40,499 nt of DNA from JAXHUH01 sp034211175 (GCA_034211175.1 JAXHUH010000347.1:1-40499); one strand, 5' to 3'. Positions 16,777-25,268 are shown, numbered from the stretch's first letter. A program made the numbers and translations. The notes: a model not told the origin generated them from the sequence alone.

Positions 16777-18069
16777 TCACCGCCGTGACGCCGGCTCGGG
16801 CACACGACCACCGGCGGGATGGGTCTCCTCCATCCGCACGGCGACGATGAGGCCGGACAGCGCGGTGAGGCCGGCAACGACCCAGATGGCGGCCTCGATG
16901 GAGGCGACGTCGGCGATGACGCCGGCGGTGAGGGCCCCGACCGCGAACCCGCCGTCCCGCCACAGCCGGTAGACGCCGACGGCCCGGGCCCGCCACCGGG
17001 GGTGGGCGACGTCGCCGACCGCGGCGAGGAGGGTGGGGTACACCATGGCGGTGCCTGCGCCCAGCACCGCCGCGCCGGCGGCCCAGGCGGCAAAGCCGGA
17101 GGACGCGGCGATGGCGGCGATCGCGACGGCCTGGGTCACCATCCCGCCGACGATGAGCGGCTTGCGGCCGATCCGGTCGGAGAGGCCGCCGGTGACGAGC
17201 TGGCCGACGCCCCAGACGGCCGGGTAGATGGCGGCGAGGACGCCGATGCGGCCGACGGACAGCCCGCCGGCGGCGAACAGCAGCGGGAAGAGGCCCCAGG
17301 CGAGGCCGTCGTTGAGGTTGTTGACCATGCCGGCCTGGCTCACGGCCGACAGCGACCGGTCGGTGAAGCTGGTGAGGACGACGATCCGCCCGGTGGTGAG
17401 GCCCCCGTGGTCGTGCTCACCCGAGCGGTGAGCGGCGGCCTCGTGGTGGGCGTGGCCGCGGGTCTCGCGCACGGCGAGCGTGGAGAGTCCGAGCCCGAGT
17501 GCCGCGAACGCGAGGCCGAGCAGGAACGGCGCGGGCCGGAGCCCGTGGGCTTCGGCGAGCCACCCGGTGGCGAGGGCGGTGACCGCGACGGCGCCGTAGC
17601 CGGCGGCCTCGTTGAACCCCATGGCCAGCCCCCGCCGGTGCGGGCCGACGAGGTCGATCTTCATGATCACCGTCGTCGACCAGGTGAGGCCCTGGTTGAC
17701 GCCGAGCAGGACGTTGGCGGCGATCACCCAGCCCCAGGTGGGCGCCCAGATGAGCACGAGCGGGACGGGGATGGCGATGAGCCACCCGGCGACGAGGACG
17801 GGCTTGCGCCCGTAGCGGTCGGAGAGGGTGCCGGCGAAGAAGTTGGTGGCCGCCTTCACGATGCCGAACGCGGCGATGAACGTGAGGGTGGCGGTGAACG
17901 CGGTGAGGCCGAACGTGTCGGTGGCGAGGAGCGGCAGCACGGTGCGTTCCTGGCCGATCATCCCGCCGACGAGGGCGTTGACCGCGACGAGCAGGGCGAA
18001 CTGCGGGAGGTTCTCCTGCAGCCCGAGCCTGACCGGCGACGACGTCGAAGGGGCCTCGGCGGCGGTCAC
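16777..18069 (-). CDS. MFS transporter with a histidine-rich central loop
   Basis: The 430-residue protein has the twelve-helix major facilitator pattern with two copies of motif A, GTLSDRYGRKP (about residue 80) and GGLSDRIGRKP in the second half. The central cytoplasmic loop (about residues 204-224) is rich in histidine (HAHHEAAAHRSGEHDHGG), which may bind metal. The GTG at 18069 overlaps the stop of the upstream rhodanese gene by four bases (GTGA), so the two are translationally coupled. Export or import of a sulfur compound or metal is suggested by that partner; the substrate is not known. Confidence 0.85.
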   Translation of the reverse strand: MTAAEAPSTSSPVRLGLQENLPQFALLVAVNALVGGMIGQERTVLPLLATDTFGLTAFTATLTFIAAFGIVKAATNFFAGTLSDRYGRKPVLVAGWLIAIPVPLVLIWAPTWGWVIAANVLLGVNQGLTWSTTVIMKIDLVGPHRRGLAMGFNEAAGYGAVAVTALATGWLAEAHGLRPAPFLLGLAFAALGLGLSTLAVRETRGHAHHEAAAHRSGEHDHGGLTTGRIVVLTSFTDRSLSAVSQAGMVNNLNDGLAWGLFPLLFAAGGLSVGRIGVLAAIYPAVWGVGQLVTGGLSDRIGRKPLIVGGMVTQAVAIAAIAASSGFAAWAAGAAVLGAGTAMVYPTLLAAVGDVAHPRWRARAVGVYRLWRDGGFAVGALTAGVIADVASIEAAIWVVAGLTALSGLIVAVRMEETHPAGGRVPEPASRR

Positions 18070-19463
18070 CGCACCGGCTCCCCGAAGGTCGCGAGCCGGC
18101 CGCCGGTCGCGGCCACCCAGTCGCCGGGCCCTCCGGCGAGGACCCGCAGCTCGCGATGGCCTCGGGCGGCGAGGATCGCGGCGGCGGTCATCGCCCGTTC
18201 CCCGTGCCCGCACATGAGGGTTGCCGGTCCCGAGGCGAGCGGGGCGTCGGCGATGGCTCCGAGCTCGACGTGGACCGCGCCGGGGACGTGGCCGTCGCCC
18301 CACTCGCTGCGCTGGCGCACGTCGATCACGGTCCCCGGGCCGGACGCGGCGTCGGAACCGACGAGCGGGATCGTTGCGGTCGACAGCCCGGCGCCCGCCC
18401 ACGCGGCGCACCCGCCGTCGACGATGCCGACGAGCTGCTCGTGGCCGACGGTCAGGGCCTGGCGTACGGCCTCGGTCGGGTCCTGGTCGTCGTCGAGGAG
18501 GAGCACGATCGGCGTGTCGAGGGGGACGAGCCAGCCGAGCCACGAACCGAAGACGGGACGTAGTGCGTTCGACAGCGCGCCGGCGGGATGGCCGGCGGCG
18601 AAGCGCTCGATCGGCCGCGCGTCGACGAGCGTCGCGCCGTCGACCAGACGCTCGGCCACCTCCGTCGGCCGCAGAGCGGGCAGCGCGGGCACGTGACGGT
18701 GGGGAACGGGGCCACGCTGGTTGCGCTCGGGGAGCAGGCGGAAGTAGGTGGGGAACGACCCGTGGGTGCCGACGATGCGGTCGACGAAGCGGTGCTCGTC
18801 GTCGATCTGCAGCAGCGGGTTGGTGGCGCGCTCGGCGCCGATGGTGGTGGCGGTGGGCGCGCCGGCGGCGGCGGAGCAGAACGACCCGGCGCCGTGGGTG
18901 GGGAGGACAGGGAGGTCGTCGGGCAGCGTGAGGATCTCGTCGCGCAGGGCCCGGAACAGCTGGGCGGCGAGGCGCGGGGCGTGACGTGTGCCGAGGAGGT
19001 CGGTGCGGCCGACGGTTCCGACCATGAGCGAGCCGCCCGAGAACAGCACGACCGGCTCCCCGTGCTCGACGAGGAGGTAGGCGAGGTGGTCGGGGGTGTG
19101 GCCCGGCGTGGGCAGCGCCCGGAGGACGACCCCGGCGGTGAGCTCGACGTCCTCGCCCGGTTCGACGGGCCGGTGTGCGTGCTCGAGCCCGGCGCGGGCC
19201 GGGGCGAGGAACACGGCGCCCTCGGTGGCCAGCGTGCGGCTGCCGCTGATGTAGTCGGCGTGGGAGTGGGTGTCGGCCGTCCAGCCGAGCTCCCAGCCGC
19301 GCTCGGCAAGGAGCTGCCGCTGGCGGTCGGGGAAGCGCGAGGGGTCGATGATGAGCGCGTGGCCGTCGGGGAGGCCGACGACGTGGGAGCTGTGGCCGAG
19401 GCCCTCGTCGGTCACGGTCAGGATCTCCACGTCGACCACCTCGAGCCTGGTCCATCCGTTCAC
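18066..19463 (-). CDS. Metallo-beta-lactamase-fold / double rhodanese protein
   Basis: The 465-residue protein joins an N-terminal MBL domain (1-~255) to two rhodanese-like domains. The metal motif is THSHADY (H66, H68, D70), then TPGHTPDH (H122). ETHE1-type persulfide dioxygenases have an Asp ligand in a GD motif where this protein reads FSGGSL (G144). I recall the same SGGS in related actinobacterial proteins, so dioxygenase activity is uncertain. The first rhodanese lacks a catalytic Cys; the second has MCGHGERAMT with it. The GTG at 19463 lies five bases from an operator; a GTG a few codons inside is possible. Role: probably persulfide or sulfane-sulfur handling. Confidence 0.8.
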   Translation of the reverse strand: MNGWTRLEVVDVEILTVTDEGLGHSSHVVGLPDGHALIIDPSRFPDRQRQLLAERGWELGWTADTHSHADYISGSRTLATEGAVFLAPARAGLEHAHRPVEPGEDVELTAGVVLRALPTPGHTPDHLAYLLVEHGEPVVLFSGGSLMVGTVGRTDLLGTRHAPRLAAQLFRALRDEILTLPDDLPVLPTHGAGSFCSAAAGAPTATTIGAERATNPLLQIDDEHRFVDRIVGTHGSFPTYFRLLPERNQRGPVPHRHVPALPALRPTEVAERLVDGATLVDARPIERFAAGHPAGALSNALRPVFGSWLGWLVPLDTPIVLLLDDDQDPTEAVRQALTVGHEQLVGIVDGGCAAWAGAGLSTATIPLVGSDAASGPGTVIDVRQRSEWGDGHVPGAVHVELGAIADAPLASGPATLMCGHGERAMTAAAILAARGHRELRVLAGGPGDWVAATGGRLATFGEPVR

Positions 19464-19467
19464 ACGA

Positions 19468-19493
19468 ACTCTTCAAGTGTTCACTTGAAGAGT
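19468..19493. promoter_or_regulatory. Palindromic operator 1 in the divergent sulfur-locus promoter
   Basis: A perfect 12-bp inverted repeat (ACTCTTCAAGTG, two-base spacer, CACTTGAAGAGT) lies between the divergent genes, five bases before the MBL-rhodanese start. Length and dyad symmetry suit an ArsR-family dimer. It shares TCAAG-N6-CTTGA with a second site at 19516. Confidence 0.8.
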
Positions 19494-19515
19494 AGGTTGC
19501 CCGGTGGCAGACTTG

Positions 19516-19531
19516 TCAAGGAGTTCCTTGA
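19516..19531. promoter_or_regulatory. Palindromic operator 2
   Basis: TCAAGGA, two bases, TCCTTGA is a perfect 7-bp inverted repeat with the same TCAAG-N6-CTTGA core as operator 1. Its centre is 43 bp from the first, about four helical turns, on the side of the regulator gene, which starts 28 bases downstream. It probably mediates autoregulation. Confidence 0.7.
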
Positions 19532-19558
19532 ACAGATCGACGGAGGAGTGCGTCGGAC

Positions 19559-20230
19559 GTGGGTGATCGGGCTGCGAAGGACGCGCTCTACGACGGGTTC
19601 GCCGAGGTGGCGAAGGCGCTAGCGAACGGCCGGCGGGCGGAGATCGTCGACGTGCTCGCCCAGGGCGAGCGTCACGTCGACGCGCTCGCCGAGGAGCTGG
19701 TGCAGACCGTGGCGAACACGTCCTTCCACCTGCGCGCCCTCGCCGCCGCCGGCCTGGTGACCACCCGGCGGAGCGGCAACCGCATCTACTACCGGTTGGT
19801 GTCGGAGCAGGTGGGGGTGCTGTGGTCCGCGTTGCGGGAGGTCACGGCGGCCCATCACGAGGCGCTGGACTCGCTCGCCGCCGCCTACCTGGGTGACCGG
19901 TCGGGGGTCGAGGAGGTCGACCGGGACGAGCTCGCCCGCCGCCTCGACGACGGCAGTGTGATCGTGCTCGACGTGCGTCCGGAGGTCGAGTACGCGGCGG
20001 GCCACATCGCCGGCGCCCGGTCGATCCCCCACGACCGGCTGGTCGACGAGCTGGCCGGGCTCCCGCCCGACGCGGAGGTCGTCGCGTACTGCCGGGGCCC
20101 GTTCTGCATCTACGCCGACGACGCCGTGCGGGTCCTCCGCCGTCACCGCCGCCGGGCCCGCCGGCTACGTGACGGGTACCCCGAGTGGCAACGCGCCGGC
20201 CTCCCCGTCAGCGTCGGCACCGCGTCCTGA
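19559..20230 (+). CDS. ArsR-family repressor fused to a rhodanese domain
   Basis: The 223-residue protein has an N-terminal winged helix (about 10-85; VAKALANGRRAEIVDVLAQG, recognition region TSFHLRALAAAGLVTTRRSG) and a C-terminal rhodanese domain (about 120-220). The rhodanese part shows VIVLDVRPEVEYAAGHIAGA and the active loop YCRGPFC (C178, C183). The DNA-binding domain has no cysteine, so persulfide sensing would have to occur through the rhodanese loop. The start is the GTG at 19559, after a GGAGG. It is divergent from the MBL-rhodanese and MFS genes, with two matching palindromes between. It is the likely repressor of both directions. Confidence 0.85.
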   Translation: MGDRAAKDALYDGFAEVAKALANGRRAEIVDVLAQGERHVDALAEELVQTVANTSFHLRALAAAGLVTTRRSGNRIYYRLVSEQVGVLWSALREVTAAHHEALDSLAAAYLGDRSGVEEVDRDELARRLDDGSVIVLDVRPEVEYAAGHIAGARSIPHDRLVDELAGLPPDAEVVAYCRGPFCIYADDAVRVLRRHRRRARRLRDGYPEWQRAGLPVSVGTAS

Positions 20231-20245
20231 CCGGCTCTCGAGCGC

Positions 20246-21072
20246 TCAGCGGACGAGATCGAACCGCAGGCCGGCGACGACGATGGTGCGCGTCCAGCGG
20301 GGAACGGGGGTGCCGTTGCGGTCGAGCACGTCGAACAGCGGGTCGACCAGCTCAGCGCCGAGCTCGTCCGAGCCCCCAGCAGCCGGCTGATCTGCACGAG
20401 CCGGACGGCGTCCGCCGCCCGGTCGAGCCTGCGCCACTGCGCGCCGATGCCAGTGGCCGCCAGTGCGTCGGTGAACGCGGCGGCGCTCGCGGGGCCGATG
20501 TGCGCCAGGAGCTCGTCGAGCAGCGGTCGATCGACGGCGACGACGTCGGCGTGGATCCGGCGCTGCCCGGCGAAGCCCGAGGTGCCCGAGACCGCCGCCA
20601 GGGCCGGTTGGTAGGCCGCGTCGAGGCGGTCCAGGACGTCGGCGGCCGCGTCGGCGAGGTCCGGACGGCTGGCGAGGGTGGCGGCGATCCGCTGCTTGAG
20701 GTCGATCGCGACCTGTCCAGGAGCTGCCCGACGGCGACTCGCCGGGCGAGCCGACGATCAGCGCGAACGCCGAGGGGCCCGGCCGAACAGCTCGTGGTGG
20801 AGCGATGCGGCGGGCCCCACGAAGGCCATCTTCCGCCGGTAGATCGCATCGAAGACGGCGGCGGTGACCCACATCGGCCGGAGCTCGACCGTGCGAAGTG
20901 CGAGCTCCGCCTCGAGGTATTCGAGCAGCGCGATGCCGCGTTCGTCCATGAGGGCATCGGGGCGGAGGCACACGAGCCCGAGATGGTCGAGGCTGCGCCG
21001 GGCGGCGTCGGGCAGCGCCCCGACCAGCTCGGCCAGCGCCACCCCCGACCAGGTCCCCTCCGGTTCGCGCAT
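20246..21072 (-). pseudogene. Decayed gene, possibly nucleoside-diphosphate-kinase-like
   Basis: Coding sequence runs in pieces. From the ATG at 21072 it reads MREPEGTWSGVALAELVG, then LGLVCLRPDALMDERGIALL and a block ending LHHELFGR. A frame change follows (GPSAFALIVGSPGESPSG), a second near 20715 (QVAIDLKQRIAATLASRP), and a third near 20370 before NGTPVPRWTRTIVVAGLRFD. The CLRPDALM start, the middle helices and GPSAFALIVG loosely recall the nucleoside-diphosphate kinase fold, but no catalytic His motif is visible, so this is tentative. At least three indels in 0.8 kb make it a pseudogene unless the sequence is poor here. Confidence 0.5.
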
Positions 21073-21240
21073 CGCGACAGTCTGCAGGAGCCCGTGGGCA
21101 CCAGGCGTGGAGGCCGACCGACGCGCCCGGTCGTCGATCTCGGGATCCCCGCGCCCGGCGGTGACGTTCGCCTCTATCCCCCCGGGAGTTGGCGGGCGTG
21201 CGATGAGGGGCGGGGCCGGCAGCTCGAGGGGGTGCCGGAC

Positions 21241-22632
21241 ATGACGCTCGAGCGGCGATTCGATCGGGACGCGGCCGGCGGCGCACGGGTCGCGGACGAG
21301 CTGCGTCGGTGGGTGGACGCCGGGCTGGTGTCGGAGGACCAGGCGCGGGCGATCGCCGCCTTCGAGCGGGGCCCGAGCACGCCGACCGTGGCCGAGACCG
21401 TGGGGGCGGCGGCGTCAGGAGAGACGGCCGAGGGCCGGGGGACCGGGCGGCGCGTGCCGCCGGTCGCCGAGGCACTCGGCTATCTCGGCGGGGTGCTCGC
21501 GATGGTCGGCCTGGCCAGCCTGCTGGTGCGGTACTGGCCGGACATGGCCCTCGCCGGACGCGTCGGCCTGGCCGGGCTCGGTGCGGTGCTCTCCGGCATC
21601 GGCGGCGCGCTCGTGGCGCAGCGGTCCGATCCGGCGCTCGACCGCCTCCGCGGCTTCCTGTGGGTGCTGTCGAGCGCTGCGTCCGCCCTCGTGGCCGGCG
21701 TCGTGGCGGCCGACGGGTTCGACGCCTCGGTGGCGATGGTCGTTGCGGTGGGCGGCGCCACCGCGGCGGTGCACGGCGGCCTGCTGTGGGCGTGGCGGGA
21801 GGACCGGCCGATGCAACAGCTCACCGCGCTCGTCGCCGTCGCGGTCGCCGCCGGCGGGTTCGTCGCGACCGGTGCGGAGAGTGCGGCCGGGCTCGCGGTG
21901 TGGTCGGTCGGGGCCGTCTACCTGCTGGCCGGGCTGGCTCGCCGCACACCCCGACCGTTGCTCACCGAGATCGTCGGCTCCGCGGCCCTCGTCGTCGGGT
22001 CGATCATGACGGTGGCCAACTGGCTCGGCTGGGGTGGGCTGTTCGGCGTGGCGACGGGCTTCGTGCTGCTCGGCGTCGCGGCGGCGCCGTCGGCGCCCAC
22101 GTCGCGCAACGACGACATCCTGCTGGTGGTGACGGGCGGCATCGCCGTGTCGCAGTTCGCGCCGGCGACCCTCGGCTACTGGGCCGCCGACGCCGGTCTG
22201 GCGACCGGGCTCATCATGTGGGCGGTCGGTGCGGCGCTGATCGTCGCCGGCTCGCGTCGGCTGGTGCGGGCGCCGACGGTCGTGGCCGGCGTTGGTGGGC
22301 TGGTGCTGTTCGGAGGCGCCGCGATCACCGCTGCGCAGTCGGTGGGGTTCGCTCCCCTGTTCGGCACGGCGAGCGCCGTCGCGCTCATCGCGCTCGGGAT
22401 GCTGCCCGGCCGGGTGCTGCTCTCGGTGATCGGCTCGCTCGGCCTGCTGGTGAACGTGCCGTGGGCGATCGTCGTCCACTTCCCGGGTGAGGGCCGTGCG
22501 CCCCTGCTGATCATGGTGACTGGGGTGTTGATCGCTGCCGTGGCCGTGCTCCTGGCCCGGGCCGGCCCCCGCGTGCACGCCGACCTTCACAGCCGCGACG
22601 GACGGGCCGCGCCTCCGTCGGCGCCAGCGTGA
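21241..22632 (+). CDS. DUF2157-like multi-pass membrane protein
   Basis: The 463-residue protein begins with a soluble N-terminus containing LRRWVDAGLVSEDQARAIAA, the DUF2157 hallmark. From about residue 75 it has roughly a dozen hydrophobic helices, such as EALGYLGGVLAMVGLASLLV and VGLAGLGAVLSGIGGALVA. The last is followed by a short charged tail. The ATG at 21241 has GAGGGGG about eight bases upstream. It stands alone. The family's function is unknown; it is an inner-membrane protein. The frame is intact, in contrast to the converging gene at 20246-21072. Confidence 0.75.
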   Translation: MTLERRFDRDAAGGARVADELRRWVDAGLVSEDQARAIAAFERGPSTPTVAETVGAAASGETAEGRGTGRRVPPVAEALGYLGGVLAMVGLASLLVRYWPDMALAGRVGLAGLGAVLSGIGGALVAQRSDPALDRLRGFLWVLSSAASALVAGVVAADGFDASVAMVVAVGGATAAVHGGLLWAWREDRPMQQLTALVAVAVAAGGFVATGAESAAGLAVWSVGAVYLLAGLARRTPRPLLTEIVGSAALVVGSIMTVANWLGWGGLFGVATGFVLLGVAAAPSAPTSRNDDILLVVTGGIAVSQFAPATLGYWAADAGLATGLIMWAVGAALIVAGSRRLVRAPTVVAGVGGLVLFGGAAITAAQSVGFAPLFGTASAVALIALGMLPGRVLLSVIGSLGLLVNVPWAIVVHFPGEGRAPLLIMVTGVLIAAVAVLLARAGPRVHADLHSRDGRAAPPSAPA

Positions 22633-22652
22633 CGCAGCCCGACGGGCCCCGC

Positions 22653-22868
22653 TCAGTGGCGACGCAAGCGTGCGCGAACGAGGTGGGACACGCCGATCGC
22701 GAAGGGGATGAGGGCGAAGAACGGGAGGAGCTCGGCGTCATGCGTGCCCTCCTCGTTGGTCTCCTCGACGAGCCACCACATGGCCAGCATCGCGGCGAGG
22801 AACACCGCGCTCGCGACGATCCAGACGATGCCTCGGAGTCGCTCCTGATCAGCGGTTCGCGTGTTCAT
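22653..22868 (-). CDS. Small two-helix membrane protein (71 aa)
   Basis: The ATG at 22868 follows GAGGAGG at good spacing. The product has a charged N-terminus (MNTRTADQERLRG) and a first membrane helix, IVWIVASAVFLAAMLAMWWL. An acidic loop (VEETNEEGTHDAE) precedes a second helix, LLPFFALIPFAIGVSHLV, and a basic end (RARLRRH). It converges on the DUF2157 gene with 20 bases between them. The family is not recognised; it could be an accessory membrane peptide. Confidence 0.65.
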   Translation of the reverse strand: MNTRTADQERLRGIVWIVASAVFLAAMLAMWWLVEETNEEGTHDAELLPFFALIPFAIGVSHLVRARLRRH

Positions 22869-23380
22869 GGCTGCCTCCTCGCGACGGTGGTCGGGTCGGA
22901 GTCGTGCGCCGGAACGCCGGCCTGCCGACCGAGCCGGTCGACACGGCGACGACCGGGATCGGGACGGCGAGCCCGCGAGGTCATCATCGGACGGCCCGAG
23001 GGGAGGCGGGTAGAGCCCTTCGCCCCCGAGCTCGGGGCCGCACGCCGGCACCGCCGTCCCGGCGGACGCATCGGTCGACACCACGGCCCCTGGTTGCGAG
23101 CAACACGCCGCGCTGAGCATCACCGGCTCGTGGGCGCCGCACGGGTATTCAATGCTGTCTCGGTGGGGAGAGTCGAGCGCGGGTCGGCCGGCGTCGGAGG
23201 GCTGCGACCAATCCGACCCACGGCCCGCGCGACCAGCCGCCCGAGGTTCGCGCCTGGCAAGGGCGCAAGCGTCGTCGTCGGGCGCATCGGAGCGGCCGGT
23301 TGGCCCCGATTGCGGCCCATCACGTCAGCGCCCGCCGGACCATCGCGGATGAAGGGCCAGGCATCGCGCGGGCGCGATCT
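22869..23380. other. Gap without a recognisable gene
   Basis: About 510 bases lie between the small membrane protein and the PIN toxin. Frames here have the Arg/Pro/Ala-rich composition of non-coding high-GC DNA and no usable start with a ribosome site. It presumably holds the promoter of the small membrane gene at its left edge. Nothing else is seen. Confidence 0.5.
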
Positions 23381-23779
23381 TCAGATGACGAGGAGCGGGA
23401 GCGCTTCGGGTGCGGCCCTTGCCAGGCGCTGGTCGGACGTGACGAGTGAGGCGCCGAGCGACTCGGCGAGGGCGACGTAGAGCGCGTCGTAGAAGGTGAG
23501 GTTGTCGATGAGCTGCCAGGCGCGGGCGGCGAGCGGACCGGCGTGCAGGTGGCGGTGGGTGACGGATCGCTCCGCGAGACGTCGAGCGCGATCGGCTACG
23601 TGCGCCTCGATGTTGCGACGCACCACCATGCGACGGAGCACGTTCGCGACCTCTGCATCGACGAGGTGAGGTGCATGCCGCTCGACGCCGGTGATCACCT
23701 CGCGTGCCCGATGCCCTGCGGGTGAGCGATCGGTGACTGCGAGGACCAGTGCGGACGCGTCGACGACGAGGCGCGTCAC
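23381..23779 (-). CDS. vapC: VapC/FitB-type PIN-domain toxin
   Basis: The 132-residue protein starts with a GTG and reads VTRLVVDASALVLAVTD, giving the first acidic residue (D7). E43 lies in LVDAEVANVLRR, D98 in LTFYDALYVALAE and D116 in SLVTSDQRLAR. All four PIN acidic positions are present, so the ribonuclease should be functional. Its start overlaps the antitoxin stop by four bases (GTGA). It differs clearly from the PIN toxins at 2032 and 11324, so the three are not recent duplicates. Confidence 0.88.
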   Translation of the reverse strand: MTRLVVDASALVLAVTDRSPAGHRAREVITGVERHAPHLVDAEVANVLRRMVVRRNIEAHVADRARRLAERSVTHRHLHAGPLAARAWQLIDNLTFYDALYVALAESLGASLVTSDQRLARAAPEALPLLVI

Positions 23780-24009
23780 CGACGATCGGCGTCGAGGTGG
23801 CCGAGCAACGCCGAGCGGTCGATCTCGACGCCGTGCGCCTCGACGTGCTGTTCGATCTCGGCGAACAACTCGGCGTCGGTGGCGGTGTGGGCGAGCCGGG
23901 TGATCTCGTCCTTCATGTACGCCTGGATGGATTGTCCGGCGACCCGTGCCCGCTTCCGGATGATCTCGTAGACGTCCTCGGGGAGGTCTCGCACCTGGAT
24001 CGTCGCCAT
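23776..24009 (-). CDS. vapB: FitA/VapB-type antitoxin
   Basis: The 77-residue protein begins MATIQVRDLPEDVYEIIRKR, the ribbon-helix-helix pattern of FitA-like antitoxins, followed by GQSIQAYMKDEITRLAH. The C-terminal arm (LFAEIEQHVEAHGVEIDRSA) should block the PIN active site, and the product ends DADRR. It overlaps the toxin gene by four bases. A frameshifted relative lies at 14530-14785. As usual for the family, it probably represses its own promoter, which would lie just upstream of 24009. Confidence 0.88.
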   Translation of the reverse strand: MATIQVRDLPEDVYEIIRKRARVAGQSIQAYMKDEITRLAHTATDAELFAEIEQHVEAHGVEIDRSALLGHLDADRR

Positions 24010-24103
24010 GCAGCCAGCGTAGTGGCTGACAGCGCAACTGCGCTGCAACAGCGCTACCAACGGCCGAGCTGAGGAGACCACGCGCTGGTGGGCGTTCGTG
24101 GCG

Positions 24104-24473
24104 TCAGCCAGCGGAGCGCACGAGCTGGCGGAGCAGGTCGGCGCGGGACAGGCCGGCGTCGCAGGCGAGCGCGTCGAGGCGCTCCAGCTCGGCCGGGTCG
24201 AACCAGGTGTTGACGTACGAGCCGGCGCGGACGGTCTCCGCCAAGCCGCTCCGCTCGACCTCGTCGAGCTCGGCCGGGTCGAACCAGAGGTCACCGTCGG
24301 CGTCGCGCACCGGGTGGAGCGCGCCACGCTCGACGAGCGCGCAGCGGGGCGCCTCCAGGAAGGCCGAGCCGGATGCAGGCCGAAGCCGCGCTGAGCCGCC
24401 CATCGGCATCGGTGGTCAGGTGCGGACCGCCAGAACGCTCGACGATGCCGAGCACCTCATCGGGAAGCGCCAT
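24104..24473 (-). pseudogene. Third gene of the HepT-MntA operon, probably frameshifted
   Basis: The ATG at 24473 overlaps the HepT stop (TGATG) and reads MALPDEVLGIVERSGGPHLT. Around 24400 good coding passes to another frame, with SGSAFLEAPRCALVERGALH, then DADGDLWFDPAELDEVERSG and a C-terminal helix pair, ELERLDALACDAGLSRADLL. That tail resembles a ribbon-helix-helix or similar small DNA-binding unit. The span of 370 bases is one over a multiple of three. An alternative is an independent 101-residue gene starting at 24409. Its function is unknown. Confidence 0.5.
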
Positions 24474-24829
24474 CAGCTCTCGCCCGCTTCGGCTTCGTCC
24501 TGTGGCGTCGCCCGTTGGAGCATCCGGTTGGCGGCAGCGACCAGGGGCGGCAGGTCGTGATCGAGGGTGGCGGCCAGGATGGCGTGTGAGGTGTCGAAGT
24601 ACCGGTGGGCGAGGTGGTCGCGCATCCGGGCGACGTCCGACCAGGGCACGTCGGGCTCCGTCACGAGGAGCTGTTCGCTGATGTCCTTGACGGCCTCGCC
24701 GATCTCGATGAGCCGAACCCGGACGGCGTCGAAGACGAGCCCGTCATCGAGTGCGCCCCGGCCGAGGTGTGACCGAATCGCCTCTGCTGCAGCGAGCACG
24801 TCCTCGACGCGCTGCCGATCGCTCCTCAA
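24473..24829 (-). CDS. hepT: HepT-type HEPN ribonuclease toxin
   Basis: The 118-residue all-helical protein is a HEPN-family RNase. The catalytic Rx4HxY motif is complete in RMRDHLAHRYFD. The IEIGEAVKDISEQLL helix is typical of HepT (DUF86). It starts with a TTG overlapping the MntA stop (TTGA), so it is translated after the antitoxin. In this family MntA transfers AMP to the Tyr of the motif and so silences the RNase. The gene downstream overlaps by one base. Confidence 0.9.
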   Translation of the reverse strand: MRSDRQRVEDVLAAAEAIRSHLGRGALDDGLVFDAVRVRLIEIGEAVKDISEQLLVTEPDVPWSDVARMRDHLAHRYFDTSHAILAATLDHDLPPLVAAANRMLQRATPQDEAEAGES

Positions 24830-25125
24830 AGCCTGATTGCCTCGACGGCCACCGCTTCGGCGACCGCAGGCTTCAGTCCGACGGTCGGAACCACATCGAC
24901 CTTGCGCCCCAGCAGGTCGCCGAGCTCGCGCTCGAGGCCCAGCACCGAGAGGAGGCCCACCCCGACATCGAGATCCACGAGGAGGTCCACGTCCGACGAC
25001 GGATCGTCGGTGCCGCGCGCAACGCTGCCGAACACCCTGACGTTCGTCGCGCCACGGCGAGCCGCCAGATCGACGATCGCCTGGCGCTGTTCGCGTAGAA
25101 GGCGCCCGAGGTCCGTGTCAGGCAT
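24826..25125 (-). CDS. mntA: MntA minimal nucleotidyltransferase antitoxin
   Basis: The 99-residue protein is a minimal nucleotidyltransferase with the GSx10DxD motif complete (GSVARGTDDPSSDVD) and a third acidic strand at GRKVDVVPTVGL. It should AMPylate the HepT toxin encoded by the overlapping next gene. The ATG at 25125 is preferred because it precedes the usual helix (DLGRLLREQRQAIVDLAARR). A second ATG at 25167 would add 14 residues. Confidence 0.88.
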   Translation of the reverse strand: MPDTDLGRLLREQRQAIVDLAARRGATNVRVFGSVARGTDDPSSDVDLLVDLDVGVGLLSVLGLERELGDLLGRKVDVVPTVGLKPAVAEAVAVEAIRL

Positions 25126-25268
25126 GCTGCGGGCGTTCCGCGTCGCCGAACTGACCCCATCCGTCATGCCCCGAGCGTAACCCCCGCCCCTCCCAGGATC
25201 GTCGTCGATCACGAGCGAGCGCCCTCTGCAGGTCGCTGACGATGGCTGAGCTCTCCCGCATCGGCTCG

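Noticed and set aside
16819..18696. Plus-strand frame of 625 residues over the MFS and rhodanese genes
   Set aside because: It is rich in Gly/Asp/Glu with no fold; the minus strand gives two well-motifed proteins with a 4-base overlap.
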